Shown: piece after piece, positions 1-7,274 of the stretch
Position numbering within the stretch: the stretch's first letter is position 1
Layout: the number at the start of each line of letters is the position of its first letter
Source: JAVBOP01 sp031550405
Lineage (GTDB): Bacteria > Bacteroidota > Ignavibacteria > Kapaibacteriales > UBA2268
Reading direction: 5' to 3'
DNA length: 27,243 bases
NCBI GenBank assembly: GCA_031550405.1
Contig: JAVBOP010000151.1
Location: 1-27,243, forward strand
Notes under the pieces: generated by a model
The model's input: the letters and a program-made list of their open reading frames with translations, nothing else
Told to the model about the DNA's origin: nothing
The model's database searches: none
Position numbers and translations under genes: made by a program

Positions 1-521
1 GGATTATATGTGATATATTCGGATATTTGAATATATGATTTTTCATTGCGGATTACATGTTCGTGAAAACGGGTTTGCCATGCGAAATTGGGATTAATTT
101 TGCGGGCATTAATGGTGCAAATACGTTTATATTGATTTATAATAACACCTAATGTTTTTGGTTTCCATTTCGTAGAGACGCCCAATTTGGGCGTCTCTAC
201 AATACCATTATCGTTTGTTACAATATTATCATCATTTTTATCAATAATTACAATTCCATGCACATGATTGGGCATTATGACAAATTCACCTAATTTTACA
301 AATGAAAAATGGTTAGGGATTTCTAACCAATAATCATTGGCAATTTTTCCAATAGCTGATAATATCATTTCACCATCAATAATTTCACCGAAAAAACATG
401 CATGATTGGCGGTACATATCGTTATGAAATATGCGGCATTGGAAGCATAATCCCAATGTGGCAAGCGTGCCGATGGAATGCGGTATTTATTTTGGTATTT
501 GAGATTATTGTTGTTATCCAT
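1..521 (-). CDS. REP-associated tyrosine transposase (RAYT, IS200-like Y1), partial at the left edge
   Basis: The open frame starts at an ATG (521-519) and runs 173 codons off the left edge without a stop. It contains MPNHVHGIV, the HxH metal-binding motif of Y1/HUH transposases (His86, His88). A candidate catalytic tyrosine, Tyr131, lies in INQYKR. The tail FHEHVIRNEKSYIQISEYI is typical of RAYT proteins and is usually followed by YIxNNP; the visible frame ends ITYN plus CC. RAYTs are single-copy relatives of IS200 transposases that mobilise REP palindromes by single-strand cleavage next to a GTAG or GGAG tetranucleotide. One REP-like palindrome lies inside this gene at 172-200, read in frame as VETPKLGVST between the HxH motif and the tyrosine. 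Two more lie just upstream. The visible part looks intact; only the last few dozen residues should be missing. Confidence 0.85.
   Translation of the reverse strand, partial: MDNNNNLKYQNKYRIPSARLPHWDYASNAAYFITICTANHACFFGEIIDGEMILSAIGKIANDYWLEIPNHFSFVKLGEFVIMPNHVHGIVIIDKNDDNIVTNDNGIVETPKLGVSTKWKPKTLGVIINQYKRICTINARKINPNFAWQTRFHEHVIRNEKSYIQISEYITYN
172..200 (-). repeat. REP-like palindrome, CCCAA family, inside the RAYT gene
   Basis: This is a 29-bp perfect palindrome with 14-bp arms (GTAGAGACGCCCAA and its complement) around one unpaired base. It is read in the RAYT frame as VETPKLGVST. It begins with GTAG, the tetranucleotide many RAYTs recognise. The minus-strand 3' flank is CGAAA, close to the CGGAAA that follows most other copies. 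Confidence 0.9.
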
Positions 522-545
522 AATTGGTGATGTTGTTGGTTTTCC

Positions 546-574
546 GTACAGACGCCCAATTTGGGCGTCTGTAC
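546..574 (-). repeat. REP-like palindrome, CCCAA family, upstream of the RAYT gene
   Basis: This is a 29-bp palindrome of the same family. Both arms carry one compensating change (GTACAGACG with CGTCTGTAC), so the hairpin stays fully paired. That argues the fold is maintained. It lies 25 bases upstream of the RAYT start codon, and its minus-strand 3' flank is GGAAAA. Confidence 0.9.
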
Positions 575-599
575 AATGGTTATAATGGTCGTGTGTTCC

Positions 600-627
600 G
601 TAGAGACGTTGCATGCAACGTCTCTAC
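600..627 (-). repeat. REP-like palindrome, TTGCATGCAA family, upstream of the RAYT gene
   Basis: This is a 28-bp perfect palindrome with outer arms GTAGAGACG / CGTCTCTAC as in the other family, but the core is TTGCATGCAA. The minus-strand 3' flank is GGAAC. It sits 25 bases from the neighbouring palindrome, a paired arrangement as in BIME-type REP units. Confidence 0.9.
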
Positions 628-761
628 ATACCCATATTATCCGCATATATCATTAAAATATATTCATAATTATTGCAGACAAGAAAGCACGCTGGGTTTC
701 GTGTGGGGGAACGGAATACAGAATTTACTATTCTGACGGGAGTATAATGTTTTCTGGAGTT

Positions 762-2771
762 TTATTCTATTTGTAATTTCTTGAAAAAGATTTTATTTCT
801 AAGATTAGCATCTTTAAGCAGTTTCTTAAAACTCATTATTTCAATGTATATACTAAATCCATTGTGAAAACCAAAATATCCTTCTTCGTCTGGGCTTATA
901 ATCAATTGATGTTGTCGTGCGAATTCTTTTATTTTCTTTGTCAAATCACATATAATATATCCATAAACTGGTGTGTTCGCATTGACTTTTATTTGTTCTA
1001 ATCCTTTTGGCATTTCGTATTTACCTGCTCGAATGTCATCAACATAATTACCTATTTGCAAAATAGGATCATCATCTTGTTTATAATTTTCTCTTTTAGG
1101 TCTTTTAAATTCAAATATTGTCAACGGATTACTAAATTCGTTATCTCCATTTCTAAATGACCTTTTTTGGTCAAAGATTACTAAATCAGGTTCACCTAAA
1201 GCGTCTTTCTTCTTTGATATTTTTTTATCGGAAGCAATATATTCTGAAAAAACCAAACGTTCGTCCAGTAGCCAAAGATTATGATCTTCATAACAGACTT
1301 CTTGACTATCCTTCCTCATCGGAAAGATTAAGTTATGGACTTCTTCTTCTAATTTAGGATTTCCATTTTCATCACGTCTTAAAACTTCCTCTAAGGCAGT
1401 TAAAGTAATTTTGCGATTGCACACATAACGAGCCAAGTCACTTTTACCCATTTCTGTAAGTTGCGAAATTAACGCACTAAACTTATCATCAAATTCGCCA
1501 CCATCAGACGATAATATTTGTTGAATACCTGCTCTCGTTTCCTGTTCTTTTTTAAATTTTATTTTCTGCAACTCCAATTCAAGTTTTTCATCAGTAAACG
1601 TATACGGAATCGTAGATAAATCAACATCATTTATGTAAACTCTATGCCAAGGAGCTTGGCTGTTTACATAGTCAATAATTTTTCCTCTCTTCTTATCTGT
1701 CCTAACATTTACATCATTCTTAAATAAGTCTTTTACTATTTCTGCTGTTTTTTTCTCTATTTCAGTTTGAGAAAAAGTATAGTAGCTATCGCTTACATCT
1801 TTATCAAAATTGAATGTTTCCCTTTCTAAAGAAACATTTTCATTTAAATATGTTCCCAATACATACGCTTTTACGACATAGTTTTTGCGTATAATTTTAT
1901 TATCTTCTTTTTGAATTTCATCAAAAAAATCATCTTCAAATTCAGGAATATAGGTTTGTAATGTTGTTTCAGTTACTTCTCTATTGTGAGCAGTAAGACT
2001 TATTTTACTTTTATAGTTTGAAAAAAAGATTTTGAATATTTTAATACGGAATGTTTCTTCTAAATCTTTAGTATTTTTTTCTAAAATAAATGATTTGTCA
2101 GCTATTTGAGAAATGTCATTATCTTTTAAAAGGTAGTCATTTAAAATTATTTGCTTATCTCCATTTATTTCACGCAGAATAATTGTGGGACAAGTAAAAT
2201 TTTCATCTACAAAAAATACAAGTATTTTTTCCAATATCCTTCGTGAAACCGTATCAATACTTTTATCTAATTGCCCTGCTTTGATAATATTGTTTAAATA
2301 TAATTTTGTATATGTTTCGTTATCTTCTGTTTCTATGTTTTTTTCATTTACAATAATATCATGTTGCTTCCCAAAATTAAATGACCGATGAAAATATTTA
2401 TTAATATCTTTATCCAAATAAACACTATCAACTTTCACATCTCCAAAATATTTTAGAAACATAAAACGCCCAAAACCTTTTCCACCCGTACTTTGTTTTT
2501 CATAACTATATAGGGTATCAAAGGAATCCCTATTTCTCTTATTAAAGCCAATTCCATTGTCCTGTATTTCTATAGATTGGATATTGGACAATGTATCATC
2601 TGTTTCTAAAGTATTTTCACGTATTAAAGTAATAATAATCTTGCCATTACTTTGTTTCGATTCAGCTATAGCATCAATAGAATTTACAATAGCTTCAACT
2701 ATTGGTGTATAAACATTTGTTTTACTCTTGATACTACGCAATATCCCTTCTATATTTAATTTACTACTCAT
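762..2771 (-). CDS. GHKL-type ATPase with C-terminal PD-(D/E)XK-like nuclease motif, candidate defence protein
   Basis: This 669-residue protein starts with a Bergerat-fold (Hsp90/MutL/histidine kinase-like) ATPase. The N box is at about 24-34 (Glu26, Asn30, Asp33), the G1 box DNGIGF at 71-76 and a glycine-rich GGKGFG at 96-101. The middle, about 110-500, has no motif I can name. The C-terminal part shows PDLVIF (Asp529), TIFEFKRP (Glu554, Lys556) and QIGNY (Gln572, Tyr576). This is the D...ExK...QxxxY order of PD-(D/E)XK nucleases of the RecB type. ATP-driven change coupled to DNA cleavage is an inference. It starts 50 bases after the stop of the MmeI-like restriction enzyme on the same strand, so the two are probably co-transcribed. 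GHKL ATPases occur in several phage-defence proteins, but I cannot assign this one to a named system. No signal peptide or membrane segment is visible. Confidence 0.75.
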   Translation of the reverse strand: MSSKLNIEGILRSIKSKTNVYTPIVEAIVNSIDAIAESKQSNGKIIITLIRENTLETDDTLSNIQSIEIQDNGIGFNKRNRDSFDTLYSYEKQSTGGKGFGRFMFLKYFGDVKVDSVYLDKDINKYFHRSFNFGKQHDIIVNEKNIETEDNETYTKLYLNNIIKAGQLDKSIDTVSRRILEKILVFFVDENFTCPTIILREINGDKQIILNDYLLKDNDISQIADKSFILEKNTKDLEETFRIKIFKIFFSNYKSKISLTAHNREVTETTLQTYIPEFEDDFFDEIQKEDNKIIRKNYVVKAYVLGTYLNENVSLERETFNFDKDVSDSYYTFSQTEIEKKTAEIVKDLFKNDVNVRTDKKRGKIIDYVNSQAPWHRVYINDVDLSTIPYTFTDEKLELELQKIKFKKEQETRAGIQQILSSDGGEFDDKFSALISQLTEMGKSDLARYVCNRKITLTALEEVLRRDENGNPKLEEEVHNLIFPMRKDSQEVCYEDHNLWLLDERLVFSEYIASDKKISKKKDALGEPDLVIFDQKRSFRNGDNEFSNPLTIFEFKRPKRENYKQDDDPILQIGNYVDDIRAGKYEMPKGLEQIKVNANTPVYGYIICDLTKKIKEFARQHQLIISPDEEGYFGFHNGFSIYIEIMSFKKLLKDANLRNKIFFKKLQIE

Positions 2772-2821
2772 TGTCCATTGATTGTAAAAATTAACAGTAA
2801 TACAAAACTACAAAATTTTGT

Positions 2822-5800
2822 TTATAATACATCATTCAAACTTTTCCCCTTCCTCCCCCCCTTTTTCTCCTTCACAAAAATCCCACCGACATACTTTTCA
2901 TACAGCTCAAATAAGTATTCCATGCGGCTGGTTTCGGTGTCGAATTTTTGCGGACGATAACACAAATCGACGGCTTTGTCTAAGGTTTGATGAACTTTTG
3001 TTAATTTTGGTGGCATGGTCAATGGGTCGTATAAGTCCGCAAAAGACGAATTTGGATACTCCAAACGAATGTCCAAAACCTGCTGTGCCGCCGCTTCTAC
3101 GGCTTTTATTTGCTTCTCGCTGGGGTTTTCCGCCCATGGATAGTTGTTGTAAACTATATCTTTCGAATATCTGTAATCGCTCTTCAATCTGCCGCATACA
3201 TAGCGTACCCAAGCCATGTGCATAGCTGAACTCAATACTCCAAAATGATATAAATTGCCATTAGGAATAGCTTGAACTGTAACAGCTGGCACTAAATCTT
3301 TATTAGCATAAACAAGAGGTATATATTTTCTATTTTCGCCTGTTGTTATTGGTATTGCTATATATGTTTCTGGATTATTCAAATCTCTAAATTGATGTGA
3401 CCTTTCTGCAAGTTTTTGAGTGCCTTTATCTCTTGCAGCTAATCGTGCCTTTTGTACATTTTTAGTTCTTTCTAATACATGAGGCATTGAGCGCAATGCA
3501 TTAGGTTCAATATCAACCAACCATAAGCACCATCTTGTTTCGTTATATAGTAGTTCATTTGCACCTAATAATTTTTTAAACCACTTTTTAGATTGAGGTT
3601 CTATTAAAATAAATTCATTTTTCTCTGCTTCATTGAATATTAGAAAACCACTATCTAATGCTATATTTCCAAAATTCATCTTAGGCACATTACACAACGG
3701 CGTGCTTCTTTTGGTTATAAACACATCTTTCGCATCGACCAAATAGGCATTGATATTCCTGGCTTTTATCTCGTGTGCCTCGCCTTTTATGTCCACATAA
3801 TCGAAAATGCTCTTATCATTCGTGTCAAAATTCGCAAAGCCTATAATCACACAATATACCGCCGCATTGGCTCTGCCTTCATTCCGCCATTTGAAAGTAC
3901 GATGTGCAAAATGGATTTTTATATTAAATTTATTCATTAATGTTTGCCACAATATGCTTGTCTGTTCGCCCTGTACAATCGAATTTGTCGAAACAAAAGC
4001 AGCCTTAATATTGGTATTCTGTATATATTTCGCCGCCTTCACATACCAACCCGTAACATAATCCAAAACACCGCAACCACTAATATTCTCAAACTGTTGT
4101 GCGATTTCATCACGTTGTTTCTGCGTCATAATCTTTGAACCGCTGAACGGCGGATTGCCAAAAATATATGTGAAATTGGCGGTATGAATATTATCATTTC
4201 CCGTAGAGACGCCCAAATTGGGCGTCTGTACAATGTGATTATTATTTTCCGTAGAGACGCCCAAATTGGGCGTCTCTACATTTGTGAATATATTTTCATC
4301 ATTCCCGCCATCCACCAATCCATGCCAATCAATTTGCAATGCGTTGCCGTGCGTGATTTTGGCAGCTTTTTTGAGAGGCAGACGTATGAAATATTGCCCA
4401 AATTCGGCGCTAATCCGCATATTCATTTGGTGGTCGATAAGCCACATCGCAACCTCTGCAATGCGTGCAGGAAATTCCTCAATCTCAATACCATAGAATT
4501 GATCGACATCAAGCCATATAATCTCGCCAATATTCAAGTGCCCTGTTTCAGATTTATTAATTTTATTAATCGATTTGAGTATTTCAAGCTCCAAAAGCCT
4601 AAGCTCGCGATAAGTTATAATGAGGAAATTACCACACCCACATGCAGGGTCAAGGAACTTCATATTCGCAATACGTTTATGAAATTCAATGAGCTTGCTT
4701 TTATTGTCCTTGATTTTCTGAAATTCTGCATATAGTTCATCAAGAAAGAGCGGTTTTATGAGCTTTAAGATATTCTTTTCGCTTGTATAATGGGCGCCGA
4801 GATTGCGGCGTTCGGCAGGATTCATGACGCTTTGGAACATAGAACCGAAAATCGCAGGCGATATTTTGCTCCAATCCAATTGGCAGCAATCAAGCAACGC
4901 CTGACGCATCTTCTTGTCAAAACTGGCATTTGGCAGAAATTCCTCAAACAGCTTACCATTGACGTATGGAAATTCCGCCAGCTGTTCATCAAGATTTTTG
5001 AGGCGTTTTTCCTGCGGCGTATTCAGCACTTTGAACAGCTCATCAAGTTTTGCTGCAAGGTCGCTGCCATCTTCGTTAGTACGTTGTTCTACATATAGTT
5101 GGAAGCTTTGCTTGGTGAAAATTTCGGTATCTTCTGCAAACAGGCAAAACAGTATGCGGACAAGATATACTTCGAGCGGATGCCCTTCATAGCCAATTTC
5201 GAGCAATCGATCATGGAGCTTGCCCATAAGCTCGGCAGCTTGGATATTGACAGGATCTTGCTCCTTATATACGACCTTTTGATAACCCGCCAAGAAATCG
5301 AAATAATGAATATTTTTTAATAAATCAGACAATTCAAATTCGATATAATTTGTAGAGACGCTCAATTTGGGCGTCTGTAAATGTGTGGCATTTTCCGTAG
5401 AGACGTTGCATGCAACGTCTCTACAATTGTTATCATTCTTTGCATTATGGAATTTGGCATTTTCCGTAGAGACGCCCAAATTGGGCGTCTCTACAGCTTC
5501 CAGATTATACAATCGAAATCGCTGGAAATCCGAGACGAGAATATATTTCGGCAGCTCAAAATCCTTGAGACCATGCGTATATGCTTTTGCCTGCTCGTAT
5601 GCTTTGTCGAGGTTTTTGCCACGACTTTTCATTTCGATGAGAATCGTGCCTTTCCAGAGCAAGTCGATATATCCATCTTTTTCGTCGAGTTTTTTGATGC
5701 GGTGTTCAAAAGTGGACACGCGTTTTCGGCTTATACCGAATATATCGAAAAAGGCATCTAAAAATGGCTTGGCATCGGCTTCTTCATTGCAAGTATCTGC

Positions 5801-5860
5801 CCATTCATTGGCAAATCTCATCGCTCTATCTTTTATTTCATTTCTACTGAGTATCGGCAT
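2822..5860 (-). CDS. MmeI-like (type IIG/IIL) restriction-modification enzyme with in-frame REP insertions
   Basis: This 1012-residue single-chain enzyme is predicted to methylate adenine in its target and to cut DNA at a distance. The N-terminal nuclease shows DGYIDLLWKGTILIEMKSRG (Asp66, Glu76, Lys78), the D...ExK motif of MmeI-type enzymes. LGAHYTSEKNI (354-364) precedes the AdoMet motif FLDPACGCGNF (402-412). GIEIEEFPARIAEVAMWLID (457-476) is typical of the family, and the catalytic motif IV is NPPF (569-572). The C-terminal part has SKDIVYNNYPW and PPKLTKVHQTLDKAVDLCY, as in MmeI-type recognition and tail regions. It is about 100 residues longer than usual family members. Much of the excess is two low-complexity insertions at about 121-171 and 524-561, built from five REP-derived peptides. 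The first separates the nuclease from the helical spacer, and the second directly precedes motif IV. No frameshift or stop is seen. Confidence 0.85.
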   Translation of the reverse strand: MPILSRNEIKDRAMRFANEWADTCNEEADAKPFLDAFFDIFGISRKRVSTFEHRIKKLDEKDGYIDLLWKGTILIEMKSRGKNLDKAYEQAKAYTHGLKDFELPKYILVSDFQRFRLYNLEAVETPNLGVSTENAKFHNAKNDNNCRDVACNVSTENATHLQTPKLSVSTNYIEFELSDLLKNIHYFDFLAGYQKVVYKEQDPVNIQAAELMGKLHDRLLEIGYEGHPLEVYLVRILFCLFAEDTEIFTKQSFQLYVEQRTNEDGSDLAAKLDELFKVLNTPQEKRLKNLDEQLAEFPYVNGKLFEEFLPNASFDKKMRQALLDCCQLDWSKISPAIFGSMFQSVMNPAERRNLGAHYTSEKNILKLIKPLFLDELYAEFQKIKDNKSKLIEFHKRIANMKFLDPACGCGNFLIITYRELRLLELEILKSINKINKSETGHLNIGEIIWLDVDQFYGIEIEEFPARIAEVAMWLIDHQMNMRISAEFGQYFIRLPLKKAAKITHGNALQIDWHGLVDGGNDENIFTNVETPNLGVSTENNNHIVQTPNLGVSTGNDNIHTANFTYIFGNPPFSGSKIMTQKQRDEIAQQFENISGCGVLDYVTGWYVKAAKYIQNTNIKAAFVSTNSIVQGEQTSILWQTLMNKFNIKIHFAHRTFKWRNEGRANAAVYCVIIGFANFDTNDKSIFDYVDIKGEAHEIKARNINAYLVDAKDVFITKRSTPLCNVPKMNFGNIALDSGFLIFNEAEKNEFILIEPQSKKWFKKLLGANELLYNETRWCLWLVDIEPNALRSMPHVLERTKNVQKARLAARDKGTQKLAERSHQFRDLNNPETYIAIPITTGENRKYIPLVYANKDLVPAVTVQAIPNGNLYHFGVLSSAMHMAWVRYVCGRLKSDYRYSKDIVYNNYPWAENPSEKQIKAVEAAAQQVLDIRLEYPNSSFADLYDPLTMPPKLTKVHQTLDKAVDLCYRPQKFDTETSRMEYLFELYEKYVGGIFVKEKKGGRKGKSLNDVL
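4203..4231 (-). repeat. REP-like palindrome, CCCAA family, inside the MmeI-like gene
   Basis: This 29-bp palindrome has one mismatch between arms (GTAGAG on one side, CTGTAC on the other). On the minus strand it is read in frame as QTPNLGVST, just before the FGNPPF motif. It is the second of a tandem pair with the copy at 4251-4279. Confidence 0.88.
4251..4279 (-). repeat. REP-like palindrome, CCCAA family, inside the MmeI-like gene
   Basis: This is a perfect 29-bp palindrome read in frame as VETPNLGVSTEN. The spacing to the next copy is 19 bases. The minus-strand flank GGAAAAT completes a 36-base, 12-codon unit. Confidence 0.9.
5352..5380 (-). repeat. Degenerate REP-like palindrome inside the MmeI-like gene
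   Basis: This is the most decayed copy, with one arm ending GTAA instead of GTAC and a CTC for CCC change. It is still read in frame as QTPKLSVST. It lacks the GGAAAAT flank, so it is probably the oldest of the five in this gene. Confidence 0.8.
5397..5424 (-). repeat. REP-like palindrome, TTGCATGCAA family, inside the MmeI-like gene
   Basis: This is a perfect 28-bp palindrome, identical to the copy at 600-627. It is read in frame as CRDVACNVSTEN. One extra 5' base plus the GGAAAAT flank again gives a 36-base unit, so this family keeps the reading frame although its core is one base shorter. Confidence 0.9.
5466..5494 (-). repeat. REP-like palindrome, CCCAA family, inside the MmeI-like gene
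   Basis: This is a perfect 29-bp palindrome read in frame as VETPNLGVSTEN, directly after RFRLYNLEA. It is the first of three cassettes in the linker behind the nuclease domain. Confidence 0.9.
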
Positions 5861-5964
5861 GGTTAGTTATTGTTGCATTTATTAAAAAATATTCATTATT
5901 TTATAAAACACAAAATACAAAAATAGCATAAAGTACAGTAATTCATGTCTTTCGTTATAAATTT

Positions 5965-5997
5965 TTAACCACTAAGAAACACAAAGATTACACAAGG
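5965..5997. repeat. Short degenerate CACTAAGAAACACAAAG-type repeat
   Basis: A run of imperfect 7-10 base units (CCACTAAGAA, ACACAAAGAT, TACACAAGG) lies directly after the stop of the DUF6155-like gene. A related CTTGTGTTTTTTGTG lies near 6558-6572, at the other end of that gene. From memory, such degenerate units are scattered between genes in Bacteroidota and Planctomycetes genomes. I see no function. Confidence 0.35.
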
Positions 5998-5998
5998 C

Positions 5999-6550
5999 TC
6001 AATTATCGTTGCCACCAATACCAAAATAATTATCAAAAAGCTTCGGCATATCATGAAACATACAATAACCACTGTTTTCATTATCAACCAATAACTTTTC
6101 TATTCTCTGCTTAAAATCTTGTAGCAAATTCTCTTTTTTGATATATTTCAAAGCCAAATCAAAATTAATGTAAGTGCTTCTAATATATTGAGAATTAATA
6201 AGTTCATAATTCTCTGAACTGCAATAAGCATTGCCGCATTTGCAGGCTCGTTCAGCCAAAGTAAGCATCAAATCAGCCACTAATTCAGGCGAAGAAATTA
6301 GTTTATTAAAATCTGCAATTGCTTGTTTTGCAACAGAAAACCGCAGTTTTGAACTTCCTTTTTCATGATTAAATTCCTTAATAATTATTTTTTTATATTC
6401 AACCTGTATCTTCGTTCCGCTTGCAGGATTAAGAAAAATGCTGTAATATTCTTGCACAACTTTAAATGAGTTATATAAATCTGTTATTTGCTCAATAAGT
6501 TGTTCTTTAGTAAGATTTTCTAACTCTTTTTCTAATTTAGATTTTGCCAT
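5999..6550 (-). CDS. DUF6155-like protein
   Basis: This 183-residue soluble protein has an N-terminal charged helix (LEKELENLTKEQLIEQITDLY), then VVQEYYSIFLNP. I recall that combination from the DUF6155 family, which has no known function. There is a CxCGNxYC cluster (CKCGNAYC, about residue 108-115) that could bind a metal. No signal peptide or membrane segment is seen. The start ATG has a GGATTATT upstream, a weak ribosome binding site. It sits between the mcrB remnant and the MmeI-like enzyme on the same strand, so it may be a passenger of the defence region. The family call is from memory of the N-terminal pattern. Confidence 0.6.
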   Translation of the reverse strand: MAKSKLEKELENLTKEQLIEQITDLYNSFKVVQEYYSIFLNPASGTKIQVEYKKIIIKEFNHEKGSSKLRFSVAKQAIADFNKLISSPELVADLMLTLAERACKCGNAYCSSENYELINSQYIRSTYINFDLALKYIKKENLLQDFKQRIEKLLVDNENSGYCMFHDMPKLFDNYFGIGGNDN

Positions 6551-6594
6551 AATAATCCTTGTGTTTTTTGTGAAAAATTTTTATTCATATTTTT

Positions 6595-7165
6595 TTATAA
6601 AATCGCCAGCTGTTTTTCGATACGTTTATTAATAATTGTTAATAATTCTGTCAAATTAATATTATCTATGCTTTTGATTTTCAATAATTCTGGTTTTGGC
6701 AACATTTCAACAAAAGAAAAACGGCGACGCAAAGCCGTATCAAGTGCTTCAACGCTGCGGTCTGCCGTATTCATTGTACCGATGATATACAAATTTTGTG
6801 GCACAGAAAAACTTTTTTTGCTATATGGCAAAATAATTTCCAATTCTTCATCGCTGCCTTTGCGTTTATCATTTTCAATCAACGTAATAAGTTCGCCGAA
6901 TATTTGCGAGACATTTCCGCGATTTATTTCGTCAATAATTATGACAAAATTTTTAGTATTATTCCGTTTTGCAATGTCACATATTTGTTTAAAAATGCCA
7001 TCTTTAATATTATAAATAACTTGATTACCTATTTTTACTAATTTTTTAGCTTCTTCACTTCCTTGTTTTAAAGCCTTTTCTAATGTTTTTAAATTAACTA
7101 CTATATCATCAATTGTTTCAACAAATGCAGTTTCAACATCATTTATGCATTTCTTCTGTTGTCAT
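6595..7165 (-). pseudogene. Remnant of an McrB-like AAA+ GTPase (restriction system)
   Basis: The frame open from about 7140 to the stop at 6595 carries KDGIFKQICDIAKR, the Walker B segment FVIIIDEINRGNVSQIFGEL, and the sensor region NLYIIGTMNTADRSVEALD followed by ALRRRFSFVEM. These are hallmarks of McrB, the GTP-driven motor of modified-cytosine-dependent restriction. The Walker A (GxxGxGKT) segment that must precede them is absent. The frame is broken near 7141 by a TGA. An upstream ATG at 7165 gives only eight codons (MTTEEMHK) in a different frame. The 3' end stops inside the RRRF-following helix, where McrB proteins continue for a further 100 residues or more. So the gene is deleted at both ends and cannot make an active motor. 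No McrC partner is seen. Confidence 0.8.
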
Positions 7166-7215
7166 ATTATTTCATCTTTTATTTTTATTAAAATTTATTC
7201 ATAAAATATCAAATT

Positions 7216-7252
7216 TAAAAAGTCCAAAGCAATTACATGTTTTGAACTTTTG
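7216..7252 (-). terminator. Possible terminator of the lipoprotein gene
   Basis: Arms AAAAAGTCCAAA and TTTGAACTTTT form a stem with one mismatch. On the minus strand it is followed by TTTTTAAATTT, 23 bases after the lipoprotein stop. The stem is A/T-rich and so only moderately convincing. Confidence 0.4.
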
Positions 7253-7274
7253 AGTTGTTTTTAATTTAAAAAAA

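Noticed and set aside
422..646. Minus-strand 74-codon frame overlapping the RAYT start
   Set aside because: It is a shifted frame; the RAYT frame at 1-521 carries the HUH motif and simply lacks a stop in the window.
719..735. CAGAAT / ATTCTG hairpin as terminator of the GHKL gene
   Set aside because: The stem is only 6 bp with no T tract on the minus strand.
546..5494. Palindromes as a CRISPR array
   Set aside because: Spacing is irregular, copies lie in genes, two cores occur and no cas genes are present; REP-like elements next to a RAYT explain them.
4184..5885. Plus-strand frames containing repeated RRDAQIGRLY peptides
   Set aside because: These are the opposite-strand reading of the REP palindromes inside the MmeI-like gene; the minus-strand frame holds all enzyme motifs.
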